DNA from: Bacillota bacterium | Lineage (GTDB): Bacteria > Bacillota > Clostridia > Acetivibrionales > Acetivibrionaceae | DNA length: 46,937 nt | Direction of reading: 5' to 3' | NCBI GenBank assembly: GCA_023421115.1 | Contig: JAEZUI010000053.1 | Location: 1-46,937 of the forward strand | Made by a program: the position numbers and the translations under genes | The notes under the pieces: generated by a model | Database searches by the model: none | The model's input: only the letters and a program-made list of their open reading frames with translations | What the model was told of the DNA's origin: nothing | Shown here: positions 31,466 to 40,300 of the stretch, piece by piece | How positions within the stretch are numbered: position 1 is the stretch's first letter | How the letters are laid out: each line of letters opens with the position of its first letter

Positions 31466-32655
31466 CAGTAATTTTTTTCAAGCAAACTCTTTAATAATTT
31501 CAAATTCTTTTCGTCATTTTCAAAGCTTGCTTCATGAGCTTTATTATATTGTTCTAATTTATTGCCATACTCTTCTAGGAGCTTTTTATAATTATCTTCA
31601 TCGGATTTTTCGTTAAACAAAATACGGTTATCAGTAACATTATATCTGCCTACTCTATCTTCAAAATATTTCAGCATTTCGTCAACCCTTTGAAACAGCT
31701 TTATATTAAGGTCGTATAATGCCTCTTTTTCATTTTTTTCCACTTCACAATTTTTCTTAGCAGCAGAAACAAACTCTTCTTTTACACTCCTCGGTATAGC
31801 GAGATTTTCAATTTTACTTATATAAATATCGTGTGTAGCAGCATCTTCCGCCTTTGATTCAGTTAATCCGCTTAACACAACCTTAATACTTTCCCTATTT
31901 TGTTTTATACGTTCGGCACTAGATAGTACTTCAGGTGAGATGATTTGGTTTATGGAAATATTTTTAAACAGGTAATTAACTCCCACATTCATATGATTAA
32001 GAGACAAAACATATTCTTGTGTTTCAGATACTAGTGGTACAAATTCACCATATTCATCAACTGCTATGTCCTCTTCACTAATATTACCGGCTAAGCTCGC
32101 TTCATATAGTTTAATAATCTTCTCTAAGGTTACTTTTTCTTTTTGCATTTCTTTTGCTTTTGCAGTATTTATTGTTCCAACCGTATTCACCAAAATAAAG
32201 GTTGAAACACCAAACATTAAAATACTTGAACTAATGATTAGTATTGCACTATGCTTTTTAAATACCTTTGTACAAATAAGAATCACTAATGCAATCAGCA
32301 AAGCAATCCCTAAAAATGTGCCAATCATATACACTAAAAAATAGGTCGTGCTTTTCTCCATTTTTTCAATACCTAAATTCAAAAAAGTATTTACCATACT
32401 AATCAATAAAAACAGCAAGAAAAACACCGATGAAATTATATATTTTAATAGTTTGGCAGATTTGCTTTCATTCGAATATACCTCGAGGAAAACATCAATA
32501 AATTCGGGTACTTGACATGCTTCAACATACACATTATTATCAACGTCATACAGCTTACTTGTTTTGTTAATCATGCCTTTTTGGTAAAGGTCATATACTT
32601 GTTCAACACTGATAATATCAGTCTCACCTGTTCCTATAAAATATCTGTATAGCAT
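31465..32655 (-). CDS. Membrane protein with N-terminal GYF_2-like domain
   Basis: Product not recognised as a named protein. Residues 1-55 (YRYFIGTGETDIISVEQVYD, LYQKGMINKTSKLYD) resemble the small GYF_2 domain found at the start of many bacterial membrane proteins. Three hydrophobic segments follow (about 68-92, 102-128, 134-155). The long C-terminal part (about 160-396) is polar and helical, with a coiled coil towards the end (KLLEEYGNKLEQYNKAHEAS). It lies 60 bp after the UPF0280 gene on the same strand with AAAGGAGGGG upstream, so it may be cotranscribed with the homocysteine cassette. Confidence 0.7.
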   Translation of the reverse strand: MLYRYFIGTGETDIISVEQVYDLYQKGMINKTSKLYDVDNNVYVEACQVPEFIDVFLEVYSNESKSAKLLKYIISSVFFLLFLLISMVNTFLNLGIEKMEKSTTYFLVYMIGTFLGIALLIALVILICTKVFKKHSAILIISSSILMFGVSTFILVNTVGTINTAKAKEMQKEKVTLEKIIKLYEASLAGNISEEDIAVDEYGEFVPLVSETQEYVLSLNHMNVGVNYLFKNISINQIISPEVLSSAERIKQNRESIKVVLSGLTESKAEDAATHDIYISKIENLAIPRSVKEEFVSAAKKNCEVEKNEKEALYDLNIKLFQRVDEMLKYFEDRVGRYNVTDNRILFNEKSDEDNYKKLLEEYGNKLEQYNKAHEASFENDEKNLKLLKSLLEKNY

Positions 32656-32715
32656 GATGTTACGCCCCTCCTTTTAAAACCACCATTCTTTGACTTTACT
32701 AATTAATCGTACCTT

Positions 32716-33438
32716 TCAAAAGCTCGTTAGACTTATATCACCCCATGCTCCTATCTTGTCCCCCACAATTACTAGAACACCTTCAACCCCCTTGATGCCT
32801 GCTGCAAATTTTATCGCACTTTCTATATCCTGTGCTGTTTTAACCCTATTTCCGGTAGCAGTAGCAACTGCATCAGAAAGAAAGGTGTCTTTTGCCAATA
32901 TGACGGCGGCATCTGCTTTTCCGAAGCTTAAGGAATGCCCGACCTTTCCGGACGAAGTGCATATTCCTAAAGGTGTCTTTTCAGGAGCGATTTCAAGGGC
33001 AATTTTCTCATTTAGGGGTGAATTACCGGCATATATGCCGACCTTCCTTTTTGAGTTTGTTTTTATAAAAATATCCCCACCATTTTCGACAATAACCTCC
33101 TCTGAAAAACTTAATAGTTCCATACCTACGAGCTCACTAACTGCTCCTGCAACTGCTGCCATCGGACCCACTCCTGCCATTAAGGCCGCATTACACATCC
33201 TCTTTACAATGCAGGGTGCATTATTTGCAGCTTCTATCGGCTCAAGGCTTGTTAAAAACTCTGGGTGTTGTTTTATATATGCTTCAAGACTTGACCTGTA
33301 TTTCTTAACCAACAAAAGAGCTTCACTATAAAGCTCTTTTGTTGCACCTATCATTAAGTCGGTTTGTTCAATACATACGTCAAAAAACTTCAGATTGACG
33401 CCTTTAAATAACTCTCTGTAAACTCTTTCTTCATACAT
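32716..33438 (-). CDS. UPF0280/COG2122 protein of the homocysteine-synthesis cassette
   Basis: UPF0280 proteins are related in fold to ApbE. In methanogens the COG2122 protein MA1715 supports sulphide assimilation into homocysteine together with COG1900 and a NIL-ferredoxin. The protein shows the family blocks CNAALMAGVGPMAAVAGAVS, ENGGDIFIKT, GICTSSGKVGHSLSFGKADA and SDAVATATGNRV. Length (240) is normal. It is the third gene of the run HcyBio, NIL-ferredoxin, UPF0280 (18 bp gap to the ferredoxin). Its exact step, possibly sulphur mobilisation or cofactor attachment, is not proven. Confidence 0.9.
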   Translation of the reverse strand: MYEERVYRELFKGVNLKFFDVCIEQTDLMIGATKELYSEALLLVKKYRSSLEAYIKQHPEFLTSLEPIEAANNAPCIVKRMCNAALMAGVGPMAAVAGAVSELVGMELLSFSEEVIVENGGDIFIKTNSKRKVGIYAGNSPLNEKIALEIAPEKTPLGICTSSGKVGHSLSFGKADAAVILAKDTFLSDAVATATGNRVKTAQDIESAIKFAAGIKGVEGVLVIVGDKIGAWGDISLTSF

Positions 33439-33456
33439 AACAATCTCCTAAAAAGA

Positions 33457-33864
33457 CTATATCGTTACACACATAACCTTGAGAGGACATGCCTTTACAC
33501 AAAGCTCACAAACCATGCACTTTTCCTTGTCAAAAGTAAGACTCCAGTTCTGTTTATCCATAGTAAGCGCTCCCGAAGGACAAACTGCTGTACACGCTCC
33601 ACAATGAACACAGGCATTTTCCTGCCATATTAAACTTTTTGTAAAAAGCTTGTATTTTATTCCTTGATCTTGTATATATTTTAGTCCAGCCTCAATATTC
33701 CATTCCGTTCCAACAATATCAATAACCAGTTTGCCCACTTTGTTCAAACTGATGTCCGCATTAAGTATATTAATCTGAAGGTCAAAATCTTTTATCAGAT
33801 GATAAGTTATGGGCTTTGTAACCTCTGTGGCAGGGTAATATAATGACACTTTAATCTTTTTCAT
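33457..33864 (-). CDS. NIL-domain ferredoxin (two 4Fe-4S clusters)
   Basis: Residues 1-75 form a NIL domain (KVSLYYPATEVTKPITYHLI) of the ACT-like fold seen next to methionine-related transporters. Residues 84-130 carry two 4Fe-4S motifs: C85, C88, C91, C95 and C116, C119, C122, C126. The equivalent methanogen protein (MA1822) works with COG1900 to convert aspartate semialdehyde and sulphide to homocysteine, probably supplying electrons or persulphide chemistry. The start overlaps the end of the HcyBio gene by 14 bp, so the two are translated together. Confidence 0.92.
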   Translation of the reverse strand: MKKIKVSLYYPATEVTKPITYHLIKDFDLQINILNADISLNKVGKLVIDIVGTEWNIEAGLKYIQDQGIKYKLFTKSLIWQENACVHCGACTAVCPSGALTMDKQNWSLTFDKEKCMVCELCVKACPLKVMCVTI

Positions 33865-35026
33865 TTTCAGCCCCCCTTATATCGAGACCATTCGGTTTAT
33901 TTTCCATAGGTAGAGATGCAACCGGCTGAGAAACCAAAAATTCTCCCTTCTCAATCTGTTGTTTTAACAGTTGTGCAATCTCCCTAGCCTTCTTAAGACT
34001 TGACATAGGGGCTGTCGATACCTTCTTACCATTTAATTCAACAAATCCGCTTCTTAACTCCTCATAGGAAACAGACCTTATAGCAGGCCTTGACCTAGAT
34101 GGAACGCTATAGTCATAAATATTGGTAAATATATCCTTATCCTTTACCGTAGTCTGAATTAACATTTCTTCATCTAAAACAGGTATTGGAATACCAACTC
34201 CTACGAACAGGGAGATTCCGTACTTCTCGAATATTGCAGCCCTGACAAACCTTGTATCCATCTGTTTAATGTCGCCTATAAGCGCCAAAGTTCCTGCTCC
34301 ACCTATAGGCACTCCATTTTCGCTTCTTTTCTGCCCAGGATTGTGCTGGGTTCCTTCCCACGCGACATATCCTTGTGCTCCAGCCAAAAACACCCTTGTC
34401 CCAATTCCTATAGTTCTATAGTACGGATCATTAAAAAGTGGACTCAGCTGGCCTGAAGTACTGTAAGTTACATTTCCGCAATTTGGCAACAGTGTTCCTA
34501 AATAAGTGTACAGTATTTTATCTGAGGTATTTGTAGCGGCAGAATAGTTCTGATAGGCATTCCTAGGATTAAACATATACGCCTGGTTTATATTTGACTT
34601 ATTTATATAAGTTGATATCTCTTTTCTAGGATAACAATCAGTACCATAACTCTCAGCATAAAGCTTTATGTCCTTACCTGCTATCAGATCTTCAATTACA
34701 TGTGCACCACCGTAGATACCCTCTGCCCTATCTGAAATCTCCGTAGCACCAATATATGCATCAACTGCAGCTATCCCCGCATAGGCAGGCACATCATTTA
34801 ACCACACCTTTGCCATCCTTATCGGTGGATCGGAGTGTCCAAAATTAATAAATGCTCCGCTAGAGCACATCGGACCGAAAGTAGCAGTAGTAACAACATC
34901 TATTTCTTTAGCTGCCTGCTTTACACCTTTTTCAGCCACAATATCTATTATTTCATCAGCAGTAGCAACCACAGCCTTACCACTTCTGATCTTCTCATTG
35001 ATCTCATCAAAACTTTTATAACCCAT
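33851..35026 (-). CDS. Homocysteine biosynthesis protein (HcyBio/DUF39, COG1900)
   Basis: The family makes homocysteine directly from aspartate semialdehyde by reductive sulphur insertion, shown for methanogen homologues. The 391-residue protein has cysteines C54 (FGPMCSSGAF) and C131 (YGTDCYPRKE) in strongly conserved positions. It also shows HSDPPIRMAKVWLNDVPAYAG, and GYVAWEGTQHNPGQKR, GVPIGGAGTLALIGD. It lacks the C-terminal CBS domains of some archaeal forms. It is the first gene of the cassette with AAGAGGAAG upstream of the ATG. A small dyad (35153-35166) sits in the divergent gap. I saw no SAM riboswitch in front of it. Confidence 0.92.
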   Translation of the reverse strand: MGYKSFDEINEKIRSGKAVVATADEIIDIVAEKGVKQAAKEIDVVTTATFGPMCSSGAFINFGHSDPPIRMAKVWLNDVPAYAGIAAVDAYIGATEISDRAEGIYGGAHVIEDLIAGKDIKLYAESYGTDCYPRKEISTYINKSNINQAYMFNPRNAYQNYSAATNTSDKILYTYLGTLLPNCGNVTYSTSGQLSPLFNDPYYRTIGIGTRVFLAGAQGYVAWEGTQHNPGQKRSENGVPIGGAGTLALIGDIKQMDTRFVRAAIFEKYGISLFVGVGIPIPVLDEEMLIQTTVKDKDIFTNIYDYSVPSRSRPAIRSVSYEELRSGFVELNGKKVSTAPMSSLKKAREIAQLLKQQIEKGEFLVSQPVASLPMENKPNGLDIRGAENEKD

Positions 35027-35152
35027 TCGTAATCTCTTCCTCTTTAATAGTATTATCCTTTATTATAGGCGTTTATTTTACATATTTCAATAATTTTGCG
35101 ACAAAACTTTCTTTATACATTATCTTCTATATTTTTAACTTAACTTTTCATG

Positions 35153-35166
35153 TAACGAAATCGTTA
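35153..35166. promoter_or_regulatory. Small dyad in a divergent promoter region
   Basis: TAACGAAATCGTTA is an inverted repeat (TAACGA/TCGTTA) between the leftward HcyBio gene and the rightward unknown gene at 35213. It could be an operator; no regulator is identified. Confidence 0.35.
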
Positions 35167-35212
35167 TATTTAACATAATATAAAAACATAGAAATGTATT
35201 TAAGGAGTAATC

Positions 35213-35602
35213 ATGGATAGAAACCAAAAACTCGAACAAATTACCAACGGGATAAATGCTGCATATAAAATTAAAACCGCAACAAATTCATTAAATCGGA
35301 AGGCTTCTGAAAACCGACAAGAGACAAACAATGTAGAACTCCTTCTTCAAATGCTCACCGTTATTGCAGAGTATTCTCCTGAACCACATAGAAATACTTT
35401 AAGTGATAACCTTGAAAAAAGCACAGTTTATCACAATACATATAAGAATCTTAAGCAGCACATAAAAAACATCCAAACAAATAGACATGTTGACAGCGAA
35501 GGGCTTGTGAGAACGCTCGAACTAGTAAAACCTGTTTTAGATAAAGATAGAAGGAGCTTAATTGAGAAAATGCTGCAGATTCATGAAATACTAAAATCAT
35601 GA
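35213..35602 (+). CDS. Small helical protein of unknown function
   Basis: The product is not recognised. It has 129 residues, is charged and entirely helical by appearance (ITNGINAAYKIKTATNSLNR, then LLLQMLTVIAEYSPEPHRNT). It has no signal peptide, membrane segment or cysteine. AAGGAGTAATC precedes the ATG. The composition and clean ribosome binding site support a real gene. Its end overlaps the convergent gene at 35597 by 6 bp. Confidence 0.7.
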   Translation: MDRNQKLEQITNGINAAYKIKTATNSLNRKASENRQETNNVELLLQMLTVIAEYSPEPHRNTLSDNLEKSTVYHNTYKNLKQHIKNIQTNRHVDSEGLVRTLELVKPVLDKDRRSLIEKMLQIHEILKS

Positions 35603-35941
35603 TTTTAAATAGTATCTTTTGTTCTTCATACTTTTAATCCCTCTAATACTAATTTTATCATAGTGCAGCTCCGACAAACCCGATACCATCTTTTCTGCCG
35701 GAGTTCGCCTTTTTTTTACCCATATTACCTGTTCTGTACGGAACTTCGCCTGAGGCTCAAAAATATTTTGGATTATTAAAAGAGCATTACCTAATGATGT
35801 ACCAAAGTTGTTGTAATTATCCCTTATACTTCTTGAATCAATATAGTATAATGCTATAAGGCAAAATACTCCAAAGATTACACCGAAAGCTCCTAATATA
35901 GCAAATGACTTTAAAAAATTAAATAAAAACATATTTTCCAT
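35597..35941 (-). CDS. Small single-pass membrane protein of unknown function
   Basis: The product is not recognised. It has 114 residues with one strong transmembrane helix near the N-terminus (SFAILGAFGVIFGVFCLIALYYI) and a basic cytoplasmic tail rich in Lys and Arg (VKKRRTPAEK, KSMKNKRYYLKS). I start at the ATG at 35941 with AGAGGGTG upstream; a GTG one codon earlier is possible. It converges on and overlaps the end of the neighbouring gene. Confidence 0.6.
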   Translation of the reverse strand: MENMFLFNFLKSFAILGAFGVIFGVFCLIALYYIDSRSIRDNYNNFGTSLGNALLIIQNIFEPQAKFRTEQVIWVKKRRTPAEKMVSGLSELHYDKISIRGIKSMKNKRYYLKS

Positions 35942-35944
35942 CAC

Positions 35945-36348
35945 TTTTCACCCTCTATAAACTAAGGCATTAAAATAATCCCTGATCAATATTTGTAGTG
36001 CAACCCAAAAACTCAAGTTTTTTAAACAGCAATCTGCCCTGTCATTTTTGTAAAAATACCTTATTGCGAATTTCTTATATATATTATACTACAATAGTGT
36101 CAATTTGTCTGAAACATCAATATGTGCATTTTTAACAGTTTGATTTAATTTTTAGATGTAATGTTAAAAAGCACTAGCATATATACTTTTAATTTTATAG
36201 AAACTATAACTGAACAATTTTAGAATTAAAATCAATATGAAGTTGTTCAACTAGATTAGATAACCTTGAAGAAACATAAATCTATAAATTTATATTGGTT
36301 ATCTTTGTTTATGAAACTCAATAAATTAGAGAAAGGGTTGGTTCAGTA
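35945..36348. other. Intergenic leader of the CBM25-like gene
   Basis: No gene. A perfect 8-bp inverted pair AGATAACC (36258-36265) and GGTTATCT (36297-36304), with inner ATAAAT/ATTTAT pairing, forms a hairpin 45 bp ahead of the start codon. It could be a leader structure or operator. Confidence 0.5.
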
Positions 36349-36657
36349 ATGTATAACAGTTATATACAAAACGGAGTTATTATTGCACCAAACGTTGTGG
36401 CTGAGGGTGAAAAAACCACAGTCAAATATAAAGGATTGCTTTATAACTCAGGCGCTGACGAAGTATACATGCGTATGGGTTATGGTACAAATTGGGCTGA
36501 TCAATCGGACATTAAAATGACTAGAACACCTGGTGGTTTTGAAGCCCAGATTCCGATAACCTTACCCGATAAGCTTAATTTGGTGTTTAAGGACAGTGCA
36601 AGCAACTGGGATAACAACTCTGGAACGAACTACTCTTTCCACATTGAGTCAAGGTAA
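36349..36657 (+). CDS. Stand-alone CBM25-like starch-binding protein
   Basis: CBM25 modules bind alpha-glucans such as starch or glycogen. The whole 102-residue protein is one module: GVIIAPNVVAEGEKTTVKYK, YMRMGYGTNWADQSDIKMTR and the terminal LVFKDSASNWDNNSGTNYSF, with the aromatic residues of the binding face present. It has neither signal peptide nor catalytic domain, so it should be cytoplasmic, where glycogen is the obvious ligand. That is inference. AAAGGGTTGG lies upstream. It is monocistronic with its own terminator. Confidence 0.82.
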   Translation: MYNSYIQNGVIIAPNVVAEGEKTTVKYKGLLYNSGADEVYMRMGYGTNWADQSDIKMTRTPGGFEAQIPITLPDKLNLVFKDSASNWDNNSGTNYSFHIESR

Positions 36658-36665
36658 ATGCAAGT

Positions 36666-36694
36666 AAAATCTCGTTCATTATGTACGAGGTTTT
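36666..36694 (+). terminator. Terminator of the CBM25-like gene
   Basis: AAAATCTCGT pairs with ACGAGGTTTT around a nine-base loop, nine bases after the stop. The tail is only TTTTGACTC, so it is of moderate strength. Confidence 0.65.
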
Positions 36695-36785
36695 GACTCT
36701 TTTATTAAGATTTAGGATTACTGAAAGTTTAAGTGCATATACCCTCAAACTTCTACCTTATTTTTAGATAAAAGAGATGTAACTT

Positions 36786-36810
36786 AAAGGGGTTGGCTTC
36801 TGCCAACCCC
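36786..36810 (-). terminator. Terminator of the citrate synthase-aconitase operon
   Basis: GGGGTTGGC and GCCAACCCC are perfect arms around TTCT, 25 bp after the aconitase stop. The leftward tail is TTTAAGTT. The very stable stem is the only strong GC hairpin in the gap. Confidence 0.75.
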
Positions 36811-36834
36811 TCCATTAATTATAGTGAATAATTA

Positions 36835-38760
36835 CTATTTTTTAACACTTTCTTTAATCCAAGGAAGTTTACCGCCTACTTTCAGTATCTCTGCATCTAA
36901 CGCAGATAAAGTATGGCTTAACTCAATCTCAAATCCTTTAGTCAGATTTTTAAGTTTAACTTCCCCCTTCAAATCTCCTATCACAAGCTCAATCTTGTCT
37001 CCTAACTCAATCCTTTCATAATCCGCAGGATTCTTGAAAGTCAAAGGAACAATCCCGAAATTAACAAGGTTGGCCAGATGTATTCTTGCAAAGGATTTTA
37101 CAATAACCGCTTTTACTCCAAGATATTTTGGTGCTAATGCTGCATGCTCACGGCTTGAACCCTGTCCGTAGTTTTCGCCTCCGATAATGAATCCTCCGCT
37201 GCTTTCTAAGGCTCTCTTTGAAAAATTCTCATCAACTGCCTCAAATACATATTTCGATATTTCAGGAATATTACTCCTCAAAGGTAATATTTTAGCTCCT
37301 GCAGGCATTATGTGGTCAGTGGTTATATTATCTCCTACTTTAAGTAATGCTGTTCCTTCTAAAACATCGGGCAGTTTTTCAAAGGAAGGAAGGGGCTTAA
37401 TATTCGGACCTCTCACAATCTCAACCTTCTGAGCTTCCTCTTGAGGCAAAGGTTTTAAAGTCATGTTATCATTTATAAAGAATTTATCCGGCATCTGTAT
37501 CTTTGGACATTCGCCTAAATCTCTAGGATCTGTTATCTTTCCTGTAATAGCTGCAGCTACTGCAACCTCAGGGCTTGCAAGATAGACGTCAGCATCCTTA
37601 GTACCGCTTCTGCCTTCAAAATTTCTATTGAATGTGCGAACTGAAACACCTGCCGAACAAGGTGCAGACCCCATACCTATACATGGTCCGCAGGAATTTT
37701 CCAGTATACGGGCTCCTGCCTGTACAAGATAGTTTAGTTCACCGCTGTCCACCATATGTTCAACGACTTGACGTGAGCCGGGACTTATTGTCATGCTCAC
37801 ATTCTCTGATATTGTCTTGCCTTTTAGTGCATTGGCAACCATTTTTAAATCTCTCAAAGATGAGTTTGTACAAGAACCTACACCTACCTGATCAACTTTT
37901 ATTCCGGCTACTTCCCTTACGGTTTTAACATTTCCAGGGCTGTGCGGAAGAGCTATCATCGGCTCTAACGTAGTTAAGTCAATCTCTATTATTTCATCAT
38001 ATTCAACATCACTTGAAGGGACAAGTTCAATCCATTGATCTCCACGTCCCTGAGCCTCAAGAAATGCTTTGGTTATTTCATCACTTGGGAAAATACTTGT
38101 TGTACAACCGGTTTCAGTACCCATGTTTGTAATTGTAGCACGATCCGGTACAGAAAGAGTTTTTACACCTGGACCAAAATATTCCAATACTTTGCCTACA
38201 CCACCCTTAACATCAATCCTTCTCAAAACTTCCAAAATAACGTCCTTAGCAGATACCCAATCACTAAGCTTGCCTTCAAGCTTTACGCCAACAACTTTTG
38301 GATATTTGATTCTGAAAGGTGCCCCTGCCATAGCAGCTGCAACATCCAACCCTCCTGCTCCCATTGCAAAACTTCCAATACCTCCGGCAGTAGGAGTGTG
38401 ACTGTCAGAACCGATTAATGTTTTTCCAGGGCGTGCAAAACGCTCTAAAAACAACTGATGACAAATACCGTTTCCAGGCTTTGAAAAGTATAGTCCATAA
38501 CGCTTTGCAACAGATTGAAGATAGCGATGATCATCTGCATTTTTAAAATCTGTCTGCAAGGTATTATGATCAACAAAGCTCACACTTAGCTCTGTCTTAA
38601 CGCTGTCCATTCCTATAGCTTCAAACTGCAGATATGCCATAGTACCTGTGGCATCCTGCGTTAACGTGTTATCAATTTTGATGGCAATCTCATTTCCAAT
38701 TGTTGCATCCCCATCAATCATATGCTGTTCAAGTATTTTTTCTGTAATGGTTCCTTTCAT
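36835..38760 (-). CDS. Aconitate hydratase, single-chain LeuCD-like form
   Basis: It isomerises citrate to isocitrate using a 4Fe-4S cluster. The cluster ligands are C297 (VGSCTNSS) and C357/C360 (SCGPCIGMG). The N-terminal LeuC-like domain includes GSDSHTPTAGGIGSFAMGAG (117-136). The C-terminal swivelling domain (about 480-641) includes GENYGQGSSREHAALAPKYL. At 641 residues it is shorter than AcnA (about 890) and matches the compact aconitase of Clostridia. A GGAGG ribosome binding site precedes the ATG. It lies 193 bp after citrate synthase in the GntR-led operon and is also close to homoaconitase-type enzymes, but context favours citrate. Confidence 0.92.
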   Translation of the reverse strand: MKGTITEKILEQHMIDGDATIGNEIAIKIDNTLTQDATGTMAYLQFEAIGMDSVKTELSVSFVDHNTLQTDFKNADDHRYLQSVAKRYGLYFSKPGNGICHQLFLERFARPGKTLIGSDSHTPTAGGIGSFAMGAGGLDVAAAMAGAPFRIKYPKVVGVKLEGKLSDWVSAKDVILEVLRRIDVKGGVGKVLEYFGPGVKTLSVPDRATITNMGTETGCTTSIFPSDEITKAFLEAQGRGDQWIELVPSSDVEYDEIIEIDLTTLEPMIALPHSPGNVKTVREVAGIKVDQVGVGSCTNSSLRDLKMVANALKGKTISENVSMTISPGSRQVVEHMVDSGELNYLVQAGARILENSCGPCIGMGSAPCSAGVSVRTFNRNFEGRSGTKDADVYLASPEVAVAAAITGKITDPRDLGECPKIQMPDKFFINDNMTLKPLPQEEAQKVEIVRGPNIKPLPSFEKLPDVLEGTALLKVGDNITTDHIMPAGAKILPLRSNIPEISKYVFEAVDENFSKRALESSGGFIIGGENYGQGSSREHAALAPKYLGVKAVIVKSFARIHLANLVNFGIVPLTFKNPADYERIELGDKIELVIGDLKGEVKLKNLTKGFEIELSHTLSALDAEILKVGGKLPWIKESVKK

Positions 38761-38953
38761 TTCATGACCTCCAATTAGGTTAATCTCATATAAGTCAGCT
38801 GTTTAAGATTATTCAAGAATAGTGCAGCTTATACTAAAATAAATATCATTTTGCAATAATAATATAAAATTTAAAAAACTATTGCAATAAATATTCCTCA
38901 ATTTATAAAATCATACACAACTTAACTCTTATTTTCAAGTTCCTTTAAAATAT

Positions 38954-40300
38954 TTATCTATCCTTAATAGGCGTGTATGAAAGCTTCCCTAATACATTTT
39001 TATATGCAGGCCTTATAATTCGTCCCCCATTTATGATTTCTTCAAGAAGATGCGCACTCCATCCTGCAATTCTTGAAATTGCAAAGAGCGGTGTGTAGAG
39101 CTCCATTGGTATTCCCAAAGACTTATATACAAAACCGGAATAGAAATCCACATTAGCACTTACAACTTTATCGGATCTCTTTACTCTTGCAAACACATCC
39201 GGTGATATTCTTTCAATCATTGTAAACAAATTGTATTCTTCTTCATTTCCAGTTTCTTTAGCCAATTCCTGTGCTTTTCTTTTAAGTACAATACCACGAG
39301 GATCGGAAAGGGTATAAACAGCATGCCCCATACCATATATAAGACCTGATCTGTCATTTGCTTCTTTATTTAATATCTTTATAAGATAGTCGGCAACTTC
39401 ACCCTCATCTGCCCAGTTTTTAACGTTTGTCTTAATATCTTCCATCATCTGCATTACCTTAATATTTGCACCGCCATGCTTCGGTCCTTTTAACGAACCA
39501 ATTGCCGCTGCAATAGCAGAATATGTATCTGTACCGCTAGACGATACTACACGAGTTGCAAAAGTGGAGTTGTTACCACCCCCATGTTCTGCATGAAGTA
39601 CAAGTAGAAGGTCTAATATTTCTACTTCTGACTTTGAATATGAACTATCAGGTCGTATCATATGCAGAAAATTTTCAGCAGTACTCAATTCAGGCTTAGG
39701 ATTGTGCAAGTAAAGACTTTTACCATCATGATAGTGACTCTTTGCCTCATAACCATAAGCAGCCATTGTAGGTAATCTTGCAATAAGATCAATGCACTGT
39801 CTTAATGTATTTTCTACACTTGTATCATCAGGATTCTCATCATAGGAATATGAAGCTAACACAGCTCTAGCGAGCTTATTCATAATATCCTTGCTTGGTG
39901 CCTTCAAAATCATATCCTCAGTAAAGGATTCGGGTAATTCCCTTCTCGAACCCAACAATTGAAAAAATTCATCCAACTGCTGTTTATTTGGAAGTTCTCC
40001 AAAAAGAAGAAGGTAGCATGTTTCTTCAAAACCAAGTCGATTTTCTCCTAAAAATCCTTTTACAATGTCAAAAATATCAATACCCCTATATCTTAGTCTT
40101 CCTTGCACGGGTATTTTTTCTCCTTCGTCCATTATATACGCATGGACATCTCCAACCTCAGTAAGTCCTACCAAAACACCTGTTCCATCAGCATTTCTAA
40201 GACCGCGCTTAACGTTAAATTTCTCAAACATTACACTTTCAATATTATTGTTGTTTTTTACAATCTCTGAATAATGGCTATAAATTTTTTCATACTCCAT
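38954..40300 (-). CDS. gltA: Citrate synthase
   Basis: It condenses oxaloacetate and acetyl-CoA. Family residues are intact: LHAEHGG (H236), KHGGAN (H275, first catalytic histidine), GHAVYTLSDPRG (H326) and D385 in SANVDFYSG. The N-terminus has GRLRYRGIDIFDIV typical of the family. At 448 residues it is of the type found in Clostridia with an extended N-terminus. AGAGGGGAAG precedes the ATG. Its start overlaps the end of the GntR gene by 11 bp, so regulator and enzyme are cotranscribed. Specificity for 2-methylcitrate cannot be excluded from sequence. Aconitase downstream supports glutamate-directed citrate formation. Confidence 0.93.
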   Translation of the reverse strand: MEYEKIYSHYSEIVKNNNNIESVMFEKFNVKRGLRNADGTGVLVGLTEVGDVHAYIMDEGEKIPVQGRLRYRGIDIFDIVKGFLGENRLGFEETCYLLLFGELPNKQQLDEFFQLLGSRRELPESFTEDMILKAPSKDIMNKLARAVLASYSYDENPDDTSVENTLRQCIDLIARLPTMAAYGYEAKSHYHDGKSLYLHNPKPELSTAENFLHMIRPDSSYSKSEVEILDLLLVLHAEHGGGNNSTFATRVVSSSGTDTYSAIAAAIGSLKGPKHGGANIKVMQMMEDIKTNVKNWADEGEVADYLIKILNKEANDRSGLIYGMGHAVYTLSDPRGIVLKRKAQELAKETGNEEEYNLFTMIERISPDVFARVKRSDKVVSANVDFYSGFVYKSLGIPMELYTPLFAISRIAGWSAHLLEEIINGGRIIRPAYKNVLGKLSYTPIKDR

